Positions 1 to 6,289 are shown, counted from the stretch's first letter. The stretch: 10,507 nucleotides of DNA from JAKPQD01 sp029572965 (GCA_035374585.1 DAOSPF010000093.1:1-10507); one strand, 5' to 3'. A program made the numbers and translations. Notes: a model not told the origin generated them from the letters alone.

Positions 1-1391
1 CTTATGGAAACTTTAATGGCTCAATGGATGAGGTAAAATGGTATGGACGAAAGCTAAACGACAATGAAATTGGAAAACTTTATCAACAATCTGTCCAGCC
101 CGAGCTTCTGTACCCCAACAATAACGACCTGTTTGTAAGCAGCAAATGTACCATTACCTGGAGACCTTCGCCCCGACTGGCAGCAATAAATTTACAGTAC
201 TCTGTCAATAACGGCATTGTATGGCAAAACATTGCTGTAGGTGTAAATACCGATGCCGGAAAATTTGTTTGGAATGTACCCGCTCAAGGTGCAAATGATG
301 TATTGATGCGCATTGCCAACCCCACTTCGGGAAAAAGCATATCAATTAATAAAACCAGGATTGTTAGCGATATAAAAGAGCTCGATTTACAAGCTTTCTT
401 CCCTTTCACTTACAATGCCAACGATGCAGGCCGGACTAAATACAGGCCAATCGTTTATGGTGCTGCAACTGTAAAACTTTCTTCTGGCGAAAAAATGAAT
501 GGTTGCCTCGAATTTAATGGTACAACCGACAAGCTGGTAATTGAAAATTTTGCCACTTCACAACAATTTTCGCTTGCTTTTTGGATAAAAACTACCGACT
601 CAATTGCCACAATCTGTTCATTGTGGGGAGCTGGCTATATCGGCATCAACAACACCGAAAACCAGTATAAAGGTAAGATTTTAGCATATATTGAAAACCC
701 AAAAGCCAATTATACTTTCTTTTTAGATACTATTAAAATCAACGACGGGCAATGGCACTTTGTGGCTTTATCGGTAGCCAATGACAGCATGAGGTTGTTT
801 GTCGATACCCGGCAGGTAGGCGTGAGCAAAGTATTGGGGGCAATTGATTACGATTATAACTTTTTTGTCGTGGGCAATTACGATTATAATTCCTCCATGG
901 CATACAGCGGGTTATTGGACGAACTCAGGTTTTACAACAGGGGGATTGACAAAAATACGATAGAAGAAATCAGGAAAGCGATGTTTACCATGGTCGATAA
1001 CGAAGTGGTTATTATTCGCGAAACAGTAACAGACACTTTGATAATCCGTGATACCATTCGCACTGTTGTTTATGATACAATTTTCCGTAATGATACAATC
1101 ATCATAAGGGACACAATCAGGATAACAGGTTCAAAAATAATTGCAACACCTAATAGCGGAAATGAAAAAGTATTAACAAGTTTCCCGAACCCATCAACAG
1201 GAAGATTTACACTCCAATTGCCAGCTAATGAATGCATACCTGTTTCAATATTTGACAACCAGGGCAGGCTATTGCAAAATTACCCGGCATGTACAGGTAA
1301 TACAGTTATTGAAGGGCTAAAACCTGGCACTTATTTTATCCGGGCCATAGCTAAAGATAGGCCTTATACATTAAAACAAATCATAAAATAA
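1..1391 (+). CDS. Secreted LamG-domain protein with T9SS sorting tail (5' end outside window)
   Basis: The reading frame is open from base 3, so the N-terminus lies before the window. Counting from the in-frame Met at base 24, residues 1-20 plus the few before them match the end of a LamG/concanavalin-like domain (the FNGSMDEV...LNDNEI pattern). Residues about 28-112 form an Ig-like beta module with the signature CTITW...LQYSVNNGIVWQNIA...FVWNVPA, often seen in secreted Bacteroidota proteins. Residues about 120-317 are a complete LamG-like domain (FPF..., LEFNGTTDKLVI, FSLAFWIKT, DGQWHFVALS, GLLDELRFYNRGI). Residues about 328-367 are a stalk with five Asp-Thr steps. Residues about 386-455 are a type A T9SS sorting domain (FPNPSTGRFTLQLP, then LKPGTYFIRA, ending KQIIK). 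Such proteins cross the outer membrane by T9SS, and the tail is normally removed as the protein is attached to the surface or released. LamG domains often bind glycans or protein ligands. The ligand, and any catalytic domain upstream, cannot be seen. The domain calls are firm; the function is unknown. Confidence 0.9.
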   Translation, partial: YGNFNGSMDEVKWYGRKLNDNEIGKLYQQSVQPELLYPNNNDLFVSSKCTITWRPSPRLAAINLQYSVNNGIVWQNIAVGVNTDAGKFVWNVPAQGANDVLMRIANPTSGKSISINKTRIVSDIKELDLQAFFPFTYNANDAGRTKYRPIVYGAATVKLSSGEKMNGCLEFNGTTDKLVIENFATSQQFSLAFWIKTTDSIATICSLWGAGYIGINNTENQYKGKILAYIENPKANYTFFLDTIKINDGQWHFVALSVANDSMRLFVDTRQVGVSKVLGAIDYDYNFFVVGNYDYNSSMAYSGLLDELRFYNRGIDKNTIEEIRKAMFTMVDNEVVIIRETVTDTLIIRDTIRTVVYDTIFRNDTIIIRDTIRITGSKIIATPNSGNEKVLTSFPNPSTGRFTLQLPANECIPVSIFDNQGRLLQNYPACTGNTVIEGLKPGTYFIRAIAKDRPYTLKQIIK

Positions 1392-1409
1392 TAAACGCCT
1401 GTATTCTCT

Positions 1410-1453
1410 AAAAAAAACGGCCATATCAACAAGCTGGTATGGCCGTTTTTTTT
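1410..1453. terminator. Bidirectional rho-independent terminator between convergent genes
   Basis: A perfect inverted repeat has arms 1410-1425 and 1438-1453 (core ACGGCCAT/ATGGCCGT, flanked by eight A and eight T) with a 12-nt loop. Read in either direction it is a GC-core hairpin ending in a U tract. It sits 18 bases after the stop of the LamG protein gene, and its last two bases fall inside the TAA stop codon (1452-1454) of the minus-strand HD gene, so it can serve both convergent transcripts. Confidence 0.9.
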
Positions 1454-2045
1454 AATTCATTTCGAACAACAGGTTGTTGTGCAAATAGCTTTCATAAATC
1501 ATATCGCAAGCAGGACGGATAAGGTTTAGCCAGTTTTTGTCCACCCTTTCTTTGTACCATTGCAGGCCAACACCATAATCCATTTTGTTGATGGTGTATG
1601 CAAAGTATATCCAATACGAAGGCATGGCTATAAATGCCATGGCATCTGCATTTGAAATGCATATTGCCTCGGCAGTATCAGCACCAAAAGGCAATGGCTT
1701 AACATGAGCTTCGATGCAATGAATAATATTCTGCTTTTTCAAATCAGACAAATTGCAAGCATCAAGCATTTCGCGTGCAATAGAAGCACTGTCTTTTGCA
1801 TGAGTTGGTAGCGTTGAAAAATCAAGGACAGCCGATATATCGTGCAACAAAGCGGCAATTTGCACCACTTCCCTGTCTGCCTTAAGCATTTCGGCCAACT
1901 GTAAAGCATACTTTTCAACCACCAAGAGGTGAAACTCGTAAAATGCCGGATGCAACTGATTGGTAGTCGCAAGGCACCTACTTTGAACATAGTCCCTTAC
2001 CTGGGCAAGTATTTGCTGATAATTTATTGTCATTTTTGTTTTCAT
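1452..2045 (-). CDS. HD-domain phosphohydrolase family protein
   Basis: This 197-residue soluble protein has the metal-binding signature of the HD superfamily: His39 (EFHLLVVEKYA), the His68-Asp69 doublet in AALLHDIS, further His at 82, 109 and 114, and Asp133 in SNADAM. Known members hydrolyse phosphate esters of nucleotides or act on other phosphorylated small molecules, using one or two divalent metals. The substrate cannot be deduced here. No signal peptide or membrane helix is seen. The frame stays open up to a TTG at 2066, but ATG 2045 is the better start: a perfect -7 box lies at 2069-2076, so a TTG start would be at or before the transcription start. ATG 2033 (MTINYQQ) is a second possibility. 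The gene is monocistronic, convergent with the LamG protein gene and 317 bases from the OsmC gene. The family call is sure; the reaction is not. Confidence 0.85.
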   Translation of the reverse strand: MKTKMTINYQQILAQVRDYVQSRCLATTNQLHPAFYEFHLLVVEKYALQLAEMLKADREVVQIAALLHDISAVLDFSTLPTHAKDSASIAREMLDACNLSDLKKQNIIHCIEAHVKPLPFGADTAEAICISNADAMAFIAMPSYWIYFAYTINKMDYGVGLQWYKERVDKNWLNLIRPACDMIYESYLHNNLLFEMN

Positions 2046-2068
2046 ACTTTTATATTTTAAAATCAAGT

Positions 2069-2076
2069 CAAAATTA
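2069..2076 (-). promoter_or_regulatory. Bacteroidota -7 promoter box for the HD gene
   Basis: Read on the minus strand these eight bases are TAATTTTG, a perfect match to the Bacteroidota -7 consensus TAnnTTTG. The ATG at 2045 lies 23 bases downstream, which gives a leader of roughly 15-20 nt. No clear TTG -33 element is found 19-21 bases upstream, so the call rests on the -7 box and its position. Confidence 0.45.
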
Positions 2077-2140
2077 CTTTACGTTTTTCCCTGATATAAA
2101 ACATAAATTGTTGAATGACAGTTTTTAACCCTTGAATAAA

Positions 2141-2174
2141 AAACCGTTTTACCCAATATGCAGTAAAGCGGCTT
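2141..2174 (-). terminator. Possible terminator for the OsmC transcript
   Basis: The arms 2141-2152 and 2163-2174 pair over 12 positions with one mismatch and one G-U, around a 10-nt loop. Read on the minus strand, the hairpin runs into a tract of six T. This orientation fits the end of a transcript coming from the OsmC gene, whose stop codon is about 190 bases upstream of it. That distance is long, so the link to that gene is inferred. Confidence 0.4.
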
Positions 2175-2362
2175 AACCCAATAAAATATGTCTATAGACC
2201 TAAGTAACTGGAGTTCGATATAAAATAATTATGGCACTATACTAATATTAATTTTTCTTTTTTTTCTGCTTCGCAGCCTTTGATTAAAACTACTGCCAAT
2301 ACAAGCTCTCATAAAGGGCATTTAAAATTGTATCAATGTATTTTATATTAGTCTTAATGATA

Positions 2363-2797
2363 TTAAATAATTGTATGCGTAATGATAATCTCTACATTTA
2401 CTTTAACCATCGCAAAAACAGGACAATATGTTTCTTCGCCCATTTTTATCACTTTATTCAGCTCTTGTAATGATGTATCTTTTGACTGTAATGTAATATC
2501 AAGAATGATGGTTTTAAAACCGGTTGGATGCTCCTGATGACGTATTCCTTTAGTTTTTATTGTTATTCCGGAAATATTCTTTTTCATTTTCCTTAAAAAA
2601 GTAAGGACTGCTGTACCCATGCATGATGAAATGCTCAGTAATAAAAGCTCAAGCGAAGTGTAACCAAGGTTATCGCCCAGCGGGGGAATATAATCGATAT
2701 ACACTGGCTCCTGTCCTTCCACTTCTCCTTTGAAGAGCAATCGTTCGTTTACCAATTCTAGATTGGCATATAACACTAATGATTTATCTGTTTCCAT
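2363..2797 (-). CDS. OsmC/Ohr family protein
   Basis: This 144-residue protein of OsmC-like fold carries the two cysteines that define the family: Cys59 in LLLLSISSCMG, at the start of the central helix, and Cys125 in ETYCPVFAMV. The family motif ELLLLSISSC...LRKMKKNISGI and the later HQEHPTGFKTI segment are clear. In characterised members these cysteines reduce organic or fatty-acid hydroperoxides in the cytoplasm, with recycling by a lipoyl- or thiol-dependent partner. This sequence looks closer to the general OsmC/YhfA-like branch than to Ohr, so its peroxide substrate is uncertain. The frame could start further upstream, at ATG 2833 or TTG 2872, but the family begins near METDKS and a perfect -7 box lies at 2819-2826, so ATG 2797 is chosen. 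The acyltransferase gene upstream on the same strand is 163 bases away, and the two are probably transcribed separately. Confidence 0.88.
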   Translation of the reverse strand: METDKSLVLYANLELVNERLLFKGEVEGQEPVYIDYIPPLGDNLGYTSLELLLLSISSCMGTAVLTFLRKMKKNISGITIKTKGIRHQEHPTGFKTIILDITLQSKDTSLQELNKVIKMGEETYCPVFAMVKVNVEIIITHTII

Positions 2798-2818
2798 GAT
2801 GTTTATTTTTATCTGGCC

Positions 2819-2826
2819 CAAAAATA
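2819..2826 (-). promoter_or_regulatory. Bacteroidota -7 promoter box for the OsmC gene
   Basis: The minus-strand reading is TATTTTTG, a perfect TAnnTTTG, 21 bases before the chosen ATG at 2797. It argues against the upstream starts, because ATG 2833 would precede the transcription start. No good -33 element is seen at the usual spacing. Confidence 0.42.
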
Positions 2827-2910
2827 TTGGCATTAGCAATACTTCATAAATAAAGAATCGTCCAATGACCAAAATTGATTATTGAACGACCTTTACGATT
2901 AAATAAAAAG

Positions 2911-2938
2911 AATCAAGAATCAAGAACCAAGAATCAAG
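2911..2938. repeat. Heptamer tandem repeat, four units of AATCAAG
   Basis: Four head-to-tail 7-base units: AATCAAG, AATCAAG, AACCAAG, AATCAAG. The third has a single T-to-C change. The array lies between the acyltransferase stop and the OsmC promoter. It does not form a hairpin and is not coding. It could arise by replication slippage; whether it has a role is unknown. Confidence 0.85.
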
Positions 2939-2960
2939 ATTTTTAGTTTAGAAAATAGAA

Positions 2961-4136
2961 TTACTTGTTTTCCACTGGCACTGGCTCGGGAACCAAAGTC
3001 TTTGATTCGGCAAGCTTAGGCTTCTTTACCCCAAATATAACGCGGGTGACAACTGTACGGCGAATAATATATTCGTACAAAAACAAGCTGATAACCAATG
3101 TTCCAACATTTATAACTAAGTATTTTAGTCCAATACCCCAATTTTGCTGAAGAATATAATACCCAATGATTACAATCACCGTTTGGTGTACAATATAAAA
3201 AGGATACAAAGCGCCATTGGCGTATTTCAGGAACTTGTTGCTGCGGTTCAGGTACTTTGCGCCATAGCCAATCAATGCACAAATAATAAACCATGCAAGC
3301 AGCATCGATTCTGCATCATAGTATATCCAAGAATACGATTCCCAAGGCAGGAACATGTTTGAATACCATGGGATAAAAACAAGAAAAACAGCATACAAAA
3401 GCAACCGGCGTTGGCTAACCAGCACGTCTTTAATACGCGGGTCAGACATAATCATGTATCCAAATACAAAGAACAGCAAGTTATAAAAGAATGTGCGCCA
3501 ATCGTTGAACAAAGCATGTGTTTCATTAGGAAAGAAAGGCGTTAGTGAATACCAAACTACGAAAAACGGGATAACAAAAAGTAAAACGCCACCGGGACGC
3601 GCAATAAGCTTGTATATCTTCTCTTTCAGCGCATTGCCTTTTTCGCTTTTATACCAAAAGAAAAACGGGATTAGCATTAAAGAATATAAGAACAGGTATA
3701 AGATAAACCACAGATGGTGCCAGCTTATATTGCCCTGTGGGTACGTACCATTAAACATTTCGGGCAAAAAGTTGAAATAGTTGCCATATTGCCCAATCTT
3801 TTCGATAAATACCTGAGGTGGCACTATCAGAAACATGCCAATGATAAAAGGAATGAACAACCTTTTGGTACGCTCCCCGGCATATTGCCTGGCCGAACGC
3901 TTTTTTAAAGCATAAAATGTACCAAAACCCGAGATAAAGAATAGCAGCGGCATCCGCCATGTATGCAAGAACGACACTAAGTGGGTGAGGATAACACTGC
4001 GCTCGGCATTATGGATGTGCCAATCGGACCATTTGAAAAACGGCATAGCCGAATGCAACAATAATAAAAGGAAAATGGCGATTACCCTGAGCCAGTCTAT
4101 ATAATCCTGGCGGGTATTTTCAGTATTTGCTGTCAT
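2961..4136 (-). CDS. Integral-membrane acyltransferase (acyltransferase-3 / OpgC-like)
   Basis: This 391-residue polytopic inner-membrane protein has about ten hydrophobic segments. The N-terminal signature YIDWLRVIAIFLLLLLHSAMPF, with Arg17 and His28, is typical of the acyltransferase-3 superfamily, in which this His is thought to take part in acyl transfer. Further family marks are WRMPLLFFISGFGTFY followed by a basic loop (KKRSARQYAGERTKRL), WHHLWFILYLFLYSL, and a late YANGALYPFYIVHQTV helix as in OpgC/MdoC. These enzymes move acyl groups, often acetyl or succinyl, from cytoplasmic donors across the membrane onto glycans, lipids or antibiotics. The acceptor is unknown here. The last 20 or so residues form a Pro/Lys-rich cytoplasmic tail (VPEPVPVENK). 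The ATG at 4136 follows an AT-rich leader with a perfect -7 box at 4174-4181. A membrane-bound AraC-type regulator lies directly upstream on the same strand and may control it; that is inference from position. Confidence 0.88.
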   Translation of the reverse strand: MTANTENTRQDYIDWLRVIAIFLLLLLHSAMPFFKWSDWHIHNAERSVILTHLVSFLHTWRMPLLFFISGFGTFYALKKRSARQYAGERTKRLFIPFIIGMFLIVPPQVFIEKIGQYGNYFNFLPEMFNGTYPQGNISWHHLWFILYLFLYSLMLIPFFFWYKSEKGNALKEKIYKLIARPGGVLLFVIPFFVVWYSLTPFFPNETHALFNDWRTFFYNLLFFVFGYMIMSDPRIKDVLVSQRRLLLYAVFLVFIPWYSNMFLPWESYSWIYYDAESMLLAWFIICALIGYGAKYLNRSNKFLKYANGALYPFYIVHQTVIVIIGYYILQQNWGIGLKYLVINVGTLVISLFLYEYIIRRTVVTRVIFGVKKPKLAESKTLVPEPVPVENK

Positions 4137-4173
4137 GATTCAAAAATTTTAGTTAAACATTTTTTTTTGACAG

Positions 4174-4181
4174 CAAAACTA
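4174..4181 (-). promoter_or_regulatory. Bacteroidota -7 promoter box for the acyltransferase gene
   Basis: On the minus strand this reads TAGTTTTG, a perfect TAnnTTTG, 37 bases before the acyltransferase ATG. It implies a leader of about 30 nt and a promoter independent of the upstream regulator gene. A TTTG at 4195-4198 is spaced only 13 bases away, too close to be a standard -33 box. Confidence 0.42.
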
Positions 4182-4229
4182 TGTTGACCCCAAGCAAAGC
4201 CGAATGTGCGCCTGCAAGGGAGCAGTGTG

Positions 4230-4248
4230 CGCTTATAAGCGTGCACGC
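4230..4248. repeat. Two overlapping palindromes downstream of the regulator gene
   Basis: A 12-bp palindrome, CGCTTATAAGCG (4230-4241), overlaps a 10-bp palindrome, GCGTGCACGC (4239-4248), whose last base is also the last base of the regulator's TAG stop codon. The stretch is GC-richer than its surroundings. No T tract follows on either strand, so it is not a standard terminator. It lies about 50 bases upstream of the acyltransferase -7 box, where an operator could sit. Confidence 0.5.
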
Positions 4249-5468
4249 TATTTTCTCGATTTTTCACGGTATTCAGAAGGAGTAAGATTAGTGTGCTTTT
4301 TGAAGATTTTATTGAAAGCCGACTTAGAATTGTACCCCACTTCTTCAGCAATCTCCTCAATGGTCAGGTTGTTTTTTTCATCGGACAACATATTCTTGGC
4401 CTCCTCAACCCTGTATGCTGCAAGGTATTCAAAAAATGACTTTTCAGTAGTTTCATTAATTACCTGCGAAAGATGATGCGAAGCCACTCCTGCCCTTTTT
4501 GCCAGTTCACTTAGCGACAACAGATTGTTTTTAAAAACTTTTTCATCTTTCATCAAAGATTCCAATTTGGCAATGATAGCCTCTTTGTCCGTTTCTTTGA
4601 GCGACGATTTCTGATATTTTACGGTGCTTGCGTTAGCCTCAACATTCTCAGCCAATGGCTTTAGTGCAATAGAAGTTTTTATCAGGTAAAATGTTGTAAT
4701 ATACATTATTGCAGCCACATACGTAGCAACAAGGTAATCGCCCAGGTCGCGGCCGAAAGTGCTTTTCACCGTTATAAATAGAATAAAACTTACCCCGACA
4801 TGAAATATAAAGTTCCGAACCCAGGTATATTCAGTGCTAAGCATCGAATATATTTTCAGTCCAGCGGCCTTGTATTTTTTAACCAGAAAATAAGCCGAAA
4901 GCACAAAATAAGTAAGCCAGTGCAACCCGAATATTTCATTCAAATAATGTCGCAATAGCAGTGGATCCGGGTCACATACTATATTTACCTGCCGATAAGG
5001 CAGATTATAGGCATAAACCTCATTCACCGAGTCAAACCTAAAATCAAGAGGCTGAATGAGATATAAAATATGGTACAGACAATACAGGCCAAAACAAATA
5101 AAATGCGGCCAAACCCGCTTTTGCTCCATCTTAAGCGAAGCTTTAACATACAAATACATCAAAGGGCCCATCAGAAAGTTGCCGGGCTCGGAGAAATTAT
5201 CCAACCACAACACCTTAAATATCAGCCCGGAGTAATTGAGAAAAATCTCCAATATAATCAGCGTAAGCACCAGGAACAACACCCCTATATAAACATTTGA
5301 TTTATAGCGGTTATTGGCCTTATGCAAATAAACAAACGACAAAATAACGCCTTGAAAAACGCCGGCGAGAATAAATAAAGAAAATATGTCGATTCGAGGA
5401 AATGATATCAAAACAAAAGCTTTTAGATGACGAAAGTAAAAAGAACATGCCAGAAATACAATATTCAT
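4248..5468 (-). CDS. Membrane-anchored AraC-type transcriptional regulator (7 TM plus HTH)
   Basis: About 400 residues in two parts. The N-terminal two thirds hold roughly seven hydrophobic helices, starting with DIFSLFILAGVFQGVILSF and ending with YVAAIMYITTFYLI. A charged linker (around KYQKSSLKETDKEAI) leads to a C-terminal AraC-family DNA-binding domain with two helix-turn-helix units: LSELAKRAGVASHHLSQVIN, then IEEIAEEVGYNSKSAFNKIF, closing with HTNLTPSEYREKSRK. The layout suggests a sensor in the inner membrane that binds DNA directly from the cytoplasmic side. The signal is unknown. The start is unsure. ATG 5501 leaves only 12 bases to the divergent GNAT gene. ATG 5468 leaves room for that gene's promoter and is used here. 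A TTG at 5411, just before DIFSLF, matches where the conserved region begins and has a promoter-like pair upstream (5431-5461). The likely targets are the adjacent acyltransferase or itself. Confidence 0.82.
   Translation of the reverse strand: MNIVFLACSFYFRHLKAFVLISFPRIDIFSLFILAGVFQGVILSFVYLHKANNRYKSNVYIGVLFLVLTLIILEIFLNYSGLIFKVLWLDNFSEPGNFLMGPLMYLYVKASLKMEQKRVWPHFICFGLYCLYHILYLIQPLDFRFDSVNEVYAYNLPYRQVNIVCDPDPLLLRHYLNEIFGLHWLTYFVLSAYFLVKKYKAAGLKIYSMLSTEYTWVRNFIFHVGVSFILFITVKSTFGRDLGDYLVATYVAAIMYITTFYLIKTSIALKPLAENVEANASTVKYQKSSLKETDKEAIIAKLESLMKDEKVFKNNLLSLSELAKRAGVASHHLSQVINETTEKSFFEYLAAYRVEEAKNMLSDEKNNLTIEEIAEEVGYNSKSAFNKIFKKHTNLTPSEYREKSRK
5431..5461 (-). promoter_or_regulatory. Candidate internal promoter for the regulator gene
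   Basis: On the minus strand a TTG (5459-5461) is followed after exactly 20 bases by TACTTTCG (5431-5438), one mismatch from TAnnTTTG. The spacing matches the Bacteroidota -33/-7 layout. If used, transcription would start near 5424, after both ATG candidates and just before the TTG codon at 5411. The mismatch and the need for a TTG start keep confidence low. Confidence 0.28.
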
Positions 5469-5480
5469 CATAGCATATCT

Positions 5481-5488
5481 TACATTTG
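5481..5488 (+). promoter_or_regulatory. Bacteroidota -7 promoter box for the GNAT/TfoX_C pair
   Basis: The sequence TACATTTG is a perfect TAnnTTTG, 25 bases before the GNAT ATG at 5514, giving a leader of about 20 nt. No TTG is found 19-21 bases upstream. The box would lie inside the divergent regulator's coding region if that gene began at ATG 5501, which favours a shorter regulator. Confidence 0.45.
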
Positions 5489-5513
5489 TACAAACATTCA
5501 TTATTCAACCACC

Positions 5514-6029
5514 ATGAATTTCACATTACGCCCATGGAACAATGGCGACATCGGCAGTCTGGTAAAATACGCCAATAATAAGAACATTGCCAGGTATCTG
5601 ACCAATGCTTTTCCGCACCCTTACACGCATGCCGATGGCGAAAAATTCATAAAGCTCTTTTCGCAAGACAACCCCACTCGCGTATTTGCCATTGATGTTG
5701 AAAATGAAGCTGTTGGCTCTATCGGCATCTTTCCACAAACCGATGTACATTGCAAAAATGCCGAAACAGGATACTGGCTGGCCGAACCATTCTGGGGGAA
5801 AGGTATTGTTACCGCTGCTATTAAGCAAATGGTTGAATATGGGTTCAACACCTTTGATATTGATAGAATTTTTGCCCGTCCTTTTGGGAGCAACCTTGCC
5901 TCACAGAGGGTATTGGTAAAAGCCGGGTTCAAGCCCGAAGCCCGCTTTGAAAAAGCCATTTTCAAAAATGGGATTTATGAAGATGAGTGCTATTATGCTA
6001 TACGAAAAAATGAAATGATAAAACCATGA
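5514..6029 (+). CDS. GNAT N-acetyltransferase, RimJ/RimL type
   Basis: This 171-residue soluble enzyme has the acetyltransferase-3 fold. It opens with FTLRPWNNGDIGSLVKYANN, a typical RimJ/RimL N-terminus. The acetyl-CoA pyrophosphate loop is in GYWLAEPFWGKGIVTAAI (residues 87-103), and the later NLASQRVLVKAGF segment (127-139) is the usual C-terminal motif of the family. Members acetylate N-terminal or other amino groups of proteins, amino acids or small molecules such as aminoglycosides. No feature fixes the substrate, so a specific name would be a guess. The frame is open back to an ATG at 5427, but MNFTLRPW is where family members begin and the -7 box at 5481 lies between the two, so 5514 is the start. 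Its TGA stop overlaps the ATG of the next gene, which indicates translational coupling. Confidence 0.88.
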   Translation: MNFTLRPWNNGDIGSLVKYANNKNIARYLTNAFPHPYTHADGEKFIKLFSQDNPTRVFAIDVENEAVGSIGIFPQTDVHCKNAETGYWLAEPFWGKGIVTAAIKQMVEYGFNTFDIDRIFARPFGSNLASQRVLVKAGFKPEARFEKAIFKNGIYEDECYYAIRKNEMIKP

Positions 6030-6289
6030 AAAGCAACCTGTCACAACAAATAAACATCGGCAAAGACACCGAAACAAAGCTGATTGAAGTGGGCATAAGC
6101 AGTTTTGAAGAGTTGAAAGCCATTGGAGCAGAGCAAGCCTATATACGCCTTCATGCTGTTGACCCCGGAGCTTGCCTGAGCCTGCTATGTGGCCTCGAAG
6201 GGGCTATACATGGCATTAGCTGGCACAAAATACCCAAAGAACGCAAAGAAGAGCTGAAAGCATTTATAAAAATGGTAAACAAGCAATAA
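6026..6289 (+). CDS. Stand-alone TfoX C-terminal domain protein
   Basis: This 87-residue protein matches the TfoX C-terminal domain (TfoX_C) along its whole length: NIGKDTETKLIEVGI, then SFEELKAIGAEQAYIRL, then LLCGLEGAIHGISWHKIP and a basic helical tail. The first half resembles helix-hairpin-helix folds, but DNA binding has not been shown for such short forms. The N-terminal domain of the competence regulator TfoX/Sxy is absent, so a role in competence should not be assumed. The start codon overlaps the GNAT stop as ATGA, which makes co-translation likely. A perfect palindrome follows 18 bases after the stop. Confidence 0.82.
   Translation: MKSNLSQQINIGKDTETKLIEVGISSFEELKAIGAEQAYIRLHAVDPGACLSLLCGLEGAIHGISWHKIPKERKEELKAFIKMVNKQ

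Larger units (their letters stand above)
2046..2362. other. Intergenic region of 317 bases without a gene
   Basis: This is AT-rich DNA between two minus-strand genes. It holds the -7 box of the HD gene (2069-2076), a hairpin with a minus-strand T tract (2141-2174), a 10-bp palindrome GTCTATAGAC at 2190-2199, and a pyrimidine-rich stretch around 2251-2270 next to a small CTGC/GCAG hairpin. No reading frame with coding character was found on either strand, and no tRNA or recognisable small RNA. Confidence 0.6.

Noticed and set aside
2046..2066. HD protein starting at TTG 2066
   Set aside because: The -7 box at 2069-2076 leaves no room for a leader, and the extra residues ILKYKS carry no family similarity; ATG 2045 is better.
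2911..2938. Short repeat array as a CRISPR remnant
   Set aside because: The units are 7 bases in direct contact with no spacers, and no cas gene is present.
4204..4476. Plus-strand frame of 90 residues opposite the regulator's HTH domain
   Set aside because: It runs antisense to a well-supported DNA-binding domain and its translation resembles no family I recognise.
5621..5965. Minus-strand frame of 114 residues opposite the GNAT gene
   Set aside because: It is a mirror of a conserved coding region with no promoter and no domain.
6026..6289. Competence regulator tfoX/sxy
   Set aside because: Only the C-terminal domain is present, without the N-terminal half; the name would mislead.
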